Shown here: piece after piece, positions 58,601-64,000 of the stretch | Layout of the letters: each line of letters opens with the position of its first letter | Numbering within the stretch: the first letter of the stretch is position 1 | From: Plazaster borealis | Taxonomy: Eukaryota; Echinodermata; Asteroidea; Forcipulatida; Labidiasteridae | Assembly: GCA_021014325.1 (NCBI GenBank) | Contig: CM037460.1 | Span: forward strand, 28,474,336-28,538,335 | DNA length: 64,000 bases | Reading direction: 5' to 3' | Notes under the pieces: model-generated | Databases searched by the model: none | What the model saw: only the letters and a program-made list of their open reading frames with translations | Told to the model about the DNA's origin: nothing | Translations under genes and position numbers: made by a program

Positions 58601-61376
58601 ATTTTCTGCAAGGGATCAGTTTGAGGGAATGCTTTGTTTGGAAGGCAAGACATATAAAATCCACATCATGTGTTTAGAAATCTTGTTGACACACTAGGCA
58701 AGACATATAAAATCCACATCATGTGTTTAGAAATCTTGTTGACACACTAGGCAAGACATATAAAATCCACATCATGTGTTTAGAAATTTTGTTGACACAC
58801 TAGGCAAGACATATAAAATCCACATCATGTGTTTAGAAATCTTGTTGACACACAAGGCAAGACATATAAAATCCACATCATGTGTTTAGAAATCTTGTTG
58901 ACACACAAGGCAAGACATATAAAATCCACATCATGTGTTTAGAAATCTTGTTGACACACAAGGCAAGACATATAAAATCCACATCATGTGTTTAGAAATC
59001 TTGTTGACACACAAGGCAAGACATATAAAATCCACATCATGTGTTTAGAAATCTTGTTGACACACAAGGCAAGACATATAAAATCCACATCATGTGTTTA
59101 GAAATCTTGTTGACACACAAGGCAAGACATATAAAATCCACATCATGTGTTTAGAAATCTTGTTGACACACAAGGCAAGACATATAAAATCCACATCATG
59201 TGTTTAGAAATCTTGTTGACACACAAGGCAAGACATATAAAATCCACATCATGTGTTTAGAAATCTTGTTGACACACAAGGCAAGACATATAAAATCCAC
59301 ATCATGTGTTTAGAAATCTTGTTGACACACAAGGCAAGACATATAAAATCCTCATCATGTGTTTAGAAATCTTGTTGACACACAAGGCAAGACATATAAA
59401 ATCCACATCATGTGTTTAGAAATCTTGTTGACACACAAGGCAAGACATATAAAATCCACATCATGTGTTTAGAAATCTTGTTGACACACAAGGCAAGACA
59501 TATAAAATCCACATCATGTGTTTAGAAATCTTGTTGACACACTAGGCAAGACATATAAAATCCACATCATGTGTTTAGAAATCTTGTTGACACACAAGGC
59601 AAGACATATAAAATCCACATCATGTGTTTAGAAATCTTGTTGACACACTAGGCAAGACATATAAAATCCACATCATGTGTTTAGAAATCTTGTTGACACA
59701 AGGCAAGACATATAAAATCCACATCATGTGTTTAGAAATCTTGTTGACACACAAGGCAAGACATATAAAATCCACATCATGTGTTTAGAAATCTTGTTGA
59801 CACACAAGGCAAGACATATAAAATCCACATCATGTGTTTAGAAATCTTGTTGACACACAAGGCAAGACATATAAAATCCTTATCATGTGTTTAGAAATCT
59901 TGTTGACACACAAGGCAAGACATATAAAATCCACATCATGTGTTTAGAAATCTTGTTGACACACAAGGCAAGACATATCAAATCCACATCATGTGTTTAG
60001 AAATCTTGTTGACACACAAGGCAAGACATATAAAATCCACATCATGTGTTTAGAAATCTTGTTGACACACTAGGCAAGACATATAAAATCCACATCATGT
60101 GTTTAGAAATCTTGTTGACACACAAGGCAAGACATATAAAATCCACATCATGTGTTTAGAAATCTTGTTGACACACTAGGCAAGACATATAAAATCCACA
60201 TCATGTGTTTAGAAATCTTGTTGACACACAAGGCAAGACATATAAAATCCACATCATGTGTTTAGAAATCTTGTTGACACACTAGGCAAGACATATAAAA
60301 TCCACATCATGTGTTTAGAAATCTTGTTGACACACTATTATTCTTCATGGTGTATAGGAATTTTAGTTCAACTAGTACTGGTGTTAAGTTAATAGAAATA
60401 ATTTAAGATTCAAAGTCACCGATTCATGCTCCATCATAACCAAAATTGTATAGCTTTAAGATAAACAAAATTATGAATAAATTTAAAAACCTTAAAGGAA
60501 CATTACATAATTGTTTTTTTCTAACAAAACAGTTAAGCACTTTATATAATCCACCATATACATAAACTGACAAACCTGTAGAAGTTTGAGATCGATCGGC
60601 CATCGGGGTCACGAGAAAATCATGTGAAAAACCGATTACACATTTGCATGTGTTATACAATGCATGAATAAAACGCTCACGAGCGATAAACTCCAATCGG
60701 AAATTAGCTTTATTTATTTCTCATCAAATATGGCATTTCAGACAGAAATATTTCTAGGGATGTTTTCTACTATCATCATCATTAAACCGTGTAAGTTTTA
60801 TGTAAATCTGTGATCTTAAAGAAAATTTTAATTACGATTTCTGTAACGTTCCTTTAATAGTCCAGCAAACTATTTTATTATGTTTTCTTCAGTCGTATTT
60901 ACTAATTTACCAATACAAAAACCCCCAACAAACTAATAAATAACTTGATACTTGTTTGCTTTTCAACAGGTTGTAATGGAACTAATATATACCACACCAG
61001 CGTGCACTATTATGATCCTGTGAGTAACTGTTGGAACACCGTAGCACCATTACAAGAACGTCGCGCTTATGTTGGAGCAACAATCCTCAATGGTTGTATT
61101 TATGTTATAGGTGGATTCAATGGTAAATGGCTTAAGACTGTAGAGAAGTATGACCCCGAGGTCAACCAATGGTTCTACGTTGCATCTATGAAACATGAAC
61201 GCAGCAGTTTTGGGATCAGTGTATTAGACGGTTGTATTTATGTTGCTGGTGGGTTTGATGGTAAACGTTGCTTGAGTACTGTCATTAAGTATAATCCACT
61301 GAATGATCGTTGGAGTAATGCTATTAGTCTGCCTTCAAGTCGTTATGGTATGGCACTTGCATCCATTGAGCTATAA
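52626..61376 (+). CDS. BTB-BACK-Kelch protein (KLHL family), probable CUL3 adaptor
   Basis: Seven coding exons: 52626-52762, 53875-54022, 54684-54977, 56193-56432, 56893-57112, 58155-58448, 60970-61376; all borders are GT-AG and in phase, 1,740 nt, 579 residues. The start exon opens at an acceptor (52,558) with 68 nt of 5' UTR. BTB spans about residues 15-130 (DGRLCDVTLKIGD, VLAASSPYFQAMF), BACK about 135-237 (IWRLASFYGSHDLEQQS, FKAIVEWAK), and Kelch repeats 274-579 with GG turns (LYIIGGHNGK, IYVIGGFNGKWLKTVEKYDP, IYVAGGFDGKRCL). The first Kelch unit (ILVAVGGECEGC) is divergent. Known of the family: BTB-BACK binds CUL3, Kelch binds substrate. I could not tell which KLHL it is. AATAAA at 61,703-61,708 probably ends the mRNA. 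Confidence 0.93.
52895..53155. repeat. second palindromic element with two head-to-head tRNA-like bodies
   Basis: Terminal repeats AATTTTGGGTTGAACAAAGA and its complement enclose a minus tRNA-like body (52,925-52,995), a short spacer (GGCGGTCTCCCTATTTTGTC, GTTCGGGGGTGCC) and a plus body (53,055-53,126). Lies in KLHL intron 1, only about 450 bp from the 52,112 pair. Confidence 0.85.
53290..53650 (+). mobile_element. tRNA-derived SINE of the TTGAGCAAGGCACTTAACC type
   Basis: A B-box-like GGTTCGAATC (about 53,362) is followed by GTGCCCTTGAGCAAGGCACT and TAACC, a module that recurs in SINEs of fish and marine invertebrates. It ends near CATAAAAAACAAAGTAATAA. This family is distinct from the fold-back tRNA-like elements. 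Confidence 0.7.
54037..54411 (+). repeat. MITE-like element, family A
   Basis: Full-length, beginning 15 bp after the donor of KLHL exon 2, with TTCGTACACGTTTGGTAATT at the left and GAACGTGTACGATGCCTTTA at the right; central hairpin AAACTTCTTGCTAGAAGTTT. Confidence 0.8.
54499..54655 (+). pseudogene. partial duplicate of KLHL exon 3 with its acceptor
   Basis: The real exon 3 and its polypyrimidine/acceptor (AACTTTTCTCTCCTCAG) are duplicated 157 bp upstream. The copy starts at 54,527 and reads LDQDNSGSILACANLLQVTS, but lost 27 nt in frame, has no good donor, and runs into a stop inside the second copy. The acceptor is intact, so aberrant inclusion is conceivable. Confidence 0.8.
55183..55566 (+). 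repeat. MITE-like element, family B
   Basis: GGATTGTATACGTTTGGTAA at the left and ACCAAACGTATACAGACCCT at the right, with the hairpin around GTTACTGCAGTAAC. In the KLHL intron after exon 3. Confidence 0.8.
56465..56600 (-). repeat. tRNA-like element, decayed copy
   Basis: The minus-strand body keeps GCAGGTTCAAATCTCGCTCT and the anticodon arm but lost most of the D-arm; the family spacer (GTTGGCGGTCTCCCTATTTG, GGGGTTGCCAGT) follows. It starts about 30 bp after the donor of KLHL exon 4. Confidence 0.65.
57408..57620 (-). repeat. partial family B-like repeat
   Basis: Shares the family layout (AAAGGTAGGGTCATAGATTG, GCACTGCAGCTGTTGGTAGT) and a strong hairpin GAAACGATTCATGCATGAATCGTTTC-like core near 57,575-57,600; the right end is missing. 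Confidence 0.5.
58644..60336. repeat. 53 bp minisatellite, about 32 units, in KLHL intron 6
   Basis: The unit of 53 bp starts GGCAAGACATATAAAATCCA and ends TCTTGTTGACACACAA or ...ACACACTA. Copies differ by only a few bases (CTCATC near 59,351, TTATC near 59,879, one unit near 59,690 shorter by 2 bp). A T/A variant near the unit end marks two sub-types. It lies about 200 bp after the donor of exon 6. Confidence 0.95.
60493..60857 (-). repeat. MITE-like element, family C
   Basis: The reverse-complement relative of 2,323-2,693, nearly full length: AAAGGAACATTACATAATTG at the left end and AATTACGATTTCTGTAACGT near the right. Ends about 110 bp before the acceptor of the last KLHL exon. Confidence 0.8.
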
Positions 61377-64000
61377 ATGCCATTAGTTTGAATCTCTCTA
61401 CGATGCTTGCATTTTAAAAAGAAATCCTGTGTACTCAATGTTTTGATATAGGAGAGACGGCAGGTGGAAAACATCTGTTTGATTATGCCTTAGGACCATA
61501 AAAGGGTTTATTATATCAATGCCTCAAAGTATTTCATAAAGTAATAGTTTATCTTGTATTTTTTAACATAGCGGTTCAGGTTAGTTTATTTTTAATACAA
61601 GCAAAGTCAATGCAAACTTTGAAATGTTTTCGTTTTATAGTGTTTTTATTATTTAAGTTTCCTAAATGATCAGCTGAGTGGTATTCCTTCAGTTTCTGTT
61701 AAAATAAAGTGCGAAAGTAATTTGATGATTTAAAAGGAACAAATTATATTTATTAATCAGACACTACGTGCAGTCTAATTAATGAAGTTTACCTCCAAAA
61801 CATGATGATTGTAAAAACAAACCTATTTGAATAGCGTTTAGCTGATGATCTATTTCTGCTAACTGTTTTGTAATGTATTTAACAATTGTTAATGTGTTTA
61901 ACATTATTGTCAATGAGAGGACTGACATTAAATAGAATGACAACGTAATACTTAGACCTTCTTCGTAAAAAAATACAAATGGTGAAACATATAATTTACT
62001 TGGTACTTTACATAAACGTTCATCGGCCCTTCTAGAAGGAACGATTTGTAAACAAAAAATTACAAAAAAAATAATAAAACAAACTTATGCAATTTTTGTT
62101 TTTATATTTATAAAAAAAATGCATTGATTTCTTTGCTAAAAGCATTACCTTGTCAATAATGACTGAGGGGCCAAAAAATCCTCTTTCCACTGAATCAAAA
62201 TGACATTTCCCTTCAGAGATGGATTAAATACTATTCATTATTCACCACATAACATAAATTGTATTTCACTGCAGCACTCACTGTTAATGGTAATTTCTTG
62301 TCAGTAGATTATTGCAGCCAGAACCGGTTTCGTTAGACTACTTTAAAGAATGCATAATTCATCTATCAAGTTGTGTGGCTTTTAGGAAAAATATTCTAAT
62401 AACTTGAATCTCATGAAATATGGATATTTTTGTATCTTGATCATAATTGCTTTTAAAAGTGTAATTTTATTATTTATTATTTTTGTTATTATTTGTGTGT
62501 GTGTAAAGACTACATTATCTTTGAGGCTGATTGGTTTTTTTGATGAGAAATTCTAAATGTTTATTTCTTGCGCTCTATATTTTCTATTAAGATGTGGTTC
62601 AATGTGGGTTATTCAGAAAACACAAACATTATAGTCGTGTTTAGAGTGTAAATAAGTTTTATTCTTCTTTTATTCTGTTCGACTATTCCATTGACTTGTT
62701 GAAATGGAAACAATATCCCAACATGAGTTTGTCATGGTATTATGTTTTAACATTTTCAAGTAATTAACCACAAGGGAAACTGACGGGGTAAGTTATAAAT
62801 AATTAGGAGTTGAACAAAGAAAAATTGAGGTCGTTGGATCAAATCCCACTCGAGTCAATTTTTCTTCGTTCAACCCCTAGGTATAATGTTTTCTAACAAA
62901 ACAGGACAATTTGGAAAGCCACCACAAATGAGCAATGGAAGCCGTTGGAATGAATTAATTAATAAATGAATGAAGTAAACAAAGTCAGAAAAGGTCGTTT
63001 GGATAAAAATATTGTGGATGTGATCCAGCCTTCTGGTTAATTCATTTCCCTGTGGGATAACGATGATAAAAATCAAGATTTTCCCCAATGCATGGACTAT
63101 GAATCTCATATCAACTCTAATCTCGCCCTTTTTATTTTGACACTGCCTCAAAAACACCATGTTTCATTCTGTGGGTTATTTTGTTATGCAAGCCAAGTAT
63201 GAAACCTATAAGTGAATCTCACTTAAGAGTATTCGTGCCGGGTTTTGTTTTGAACGACACAAGAAAGCCTAATGGTGACGGCAGTGATTATTATATTGCT
63301 CTAATGGGAAAAGTTCTCTATTCGTCATCTGCTGCCACTGTGTGGTCAAATTAAAAATAGCTATGAAGTTGACTTAATACGAAAACGGTTGCAAAATACC
63401 AAACCGCTCTACAGTGCCAATGATGTAACTTGCCAGGTTGGTTCAAAGTTTGTATGTAATTATTTAGGTATTTTACCCTGAAATTGTTTTTCTGTCTAAA
63501 CATTTTTTTGAGGGCCACTTATATAATATATTGAAATGTACTGATTACAAGGTTTTTCTTGTAATGGTGTTTGATTAATAACAATAATGACATGTGATTG
63601 TATGGCTATATCTTGCTTCTTCAATGGACCATGCTCGATAGGGGGGCAAACGGTACCCCCAAATGTTCCCATACTTAAACACACATTTTCTTCTTGTACA
63701 GAAGTATACAAAAAGAGAGAAACAAAATAAACAAAATCCTTTAACGAATTTCTGAGGTTCCAAGTACACAATAAATTAGACACAGTACAGGGGGGGGGGT
63801 ACACCATGCCCCATATCGCGCACCAAATTGTCTTCAATGGAATTTAAGCATCGTTGCGTATTTTTTTGTACATGCATGTTATGTTCAATCCTCAATTAAT
63901 CAGAGTGAGTACAAAACATCTACTAAGATATGTAATTCCGAAACGGTGATTAACCATTTCTGTTTTTACACTTTGCATTATGCTTTGGTACATTATCATA
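61377..64000. other. KLHL 3' UTR and downstream flank
   Basis: AATAAA at 61,703-61,708 is the best poly(A) candidate. Beyond it I see no gene. A stripped-down tRNA-like relative lies at 62,765-62,882 (ACCACAAGGGAAACTGACGG at the left, GAGTCAATTTTTCTTCGTTC at the right) with most of the tRNA body deleted. Confidence 0.45.

Noticed and set aside
58644..60336. Second regular array considered as CRISPR or coding tandem repeat
   Set aside because: No spacers, 53 bp period not divisible by three, and flanked by a good donor and acceptor of the KLHL gene.
60424..60696. 90-codon minus-strand frame matching one at 2,498
   Set aside because: Both lie inside family C elements, so the shared peptide is a repeat artefact, not a gene family.

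Overview
This window is eukaryotic nuclear DNA: AT-rich, with split genes, GT-AG introns and many interspersed repeats. The protein content (TCF25, PCIF1, an F-box protein, a BTB-Kelch protein), the frequent TAGGCCTA-like words and the many short inverted-repeat elements suggest a marine deuterostome, most likely an echinoderm such as a sea star. The phylum is inferred from repeat style and protein divergence. No marker gene proves it. Nothing prokaryotic, and no CRISPR array or operon, was seen.

Layout. 1-12,449 is mostly gene-poor and repeat-rich, with one possible terminal exon of an unidentified minus-strand gene at 425-616. 12,450-25,041 (minus) holds a complete TCF25/Rqc1 gene; I could join 14 coding exons without a frame break into 663 codons. 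25,042-25,273 is a short divergent promoter region shared with an F-box gene (25,274-27,538, plus, two coding exons). PCIF1/CAPAM, the cap-adenosine N6-methyltransferase, runs from a probable 5' UTR exon near 30,184 through coding exons 33,064-46,316 (plus), with its WW domain and NPPF catalytic motif intact. 47,500-51,100 is intergenic. A BTB-BACK-Kelch (KLHL-type) gene occupies about 51,130-61,376 (plus), seven coding exons and 579 codons. 61,400-64,000 is downstream flank.

Functionally the four genes are unrelated neighbours: ribosome-associated quality control (TCF25), a probable SCF substrate receptor (F-box), mRNA cap m6Am writing (PCIF1) and a probable CUL3 substrate receptor (KLHL). 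Three of the four have likely links to ubiquitin ligases, but I see no evidence that this is more than chance.

The most unusual material is in the introns. (1) A family of fold-back elements carries complete tRNA-like cloverleaf sequences, in two cases as head-to-head pairs between terminal inverted repeats. (2) A 1.8 kb composite of two adjacent large palindromes lies inside a third inverted repeat in PCIF1 intron 1. (3) There are two homogeneous intronic minisatellites (34 bp x about 41; 53 bp x about 32), the first with higher-order periodicity. (4) Partial exon duplications occur in TCF25 and in the KLHL gene. (5) Several MITE families recur, some nested and some with visible target-site duplications. 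I found no convincing new multi-gene system.
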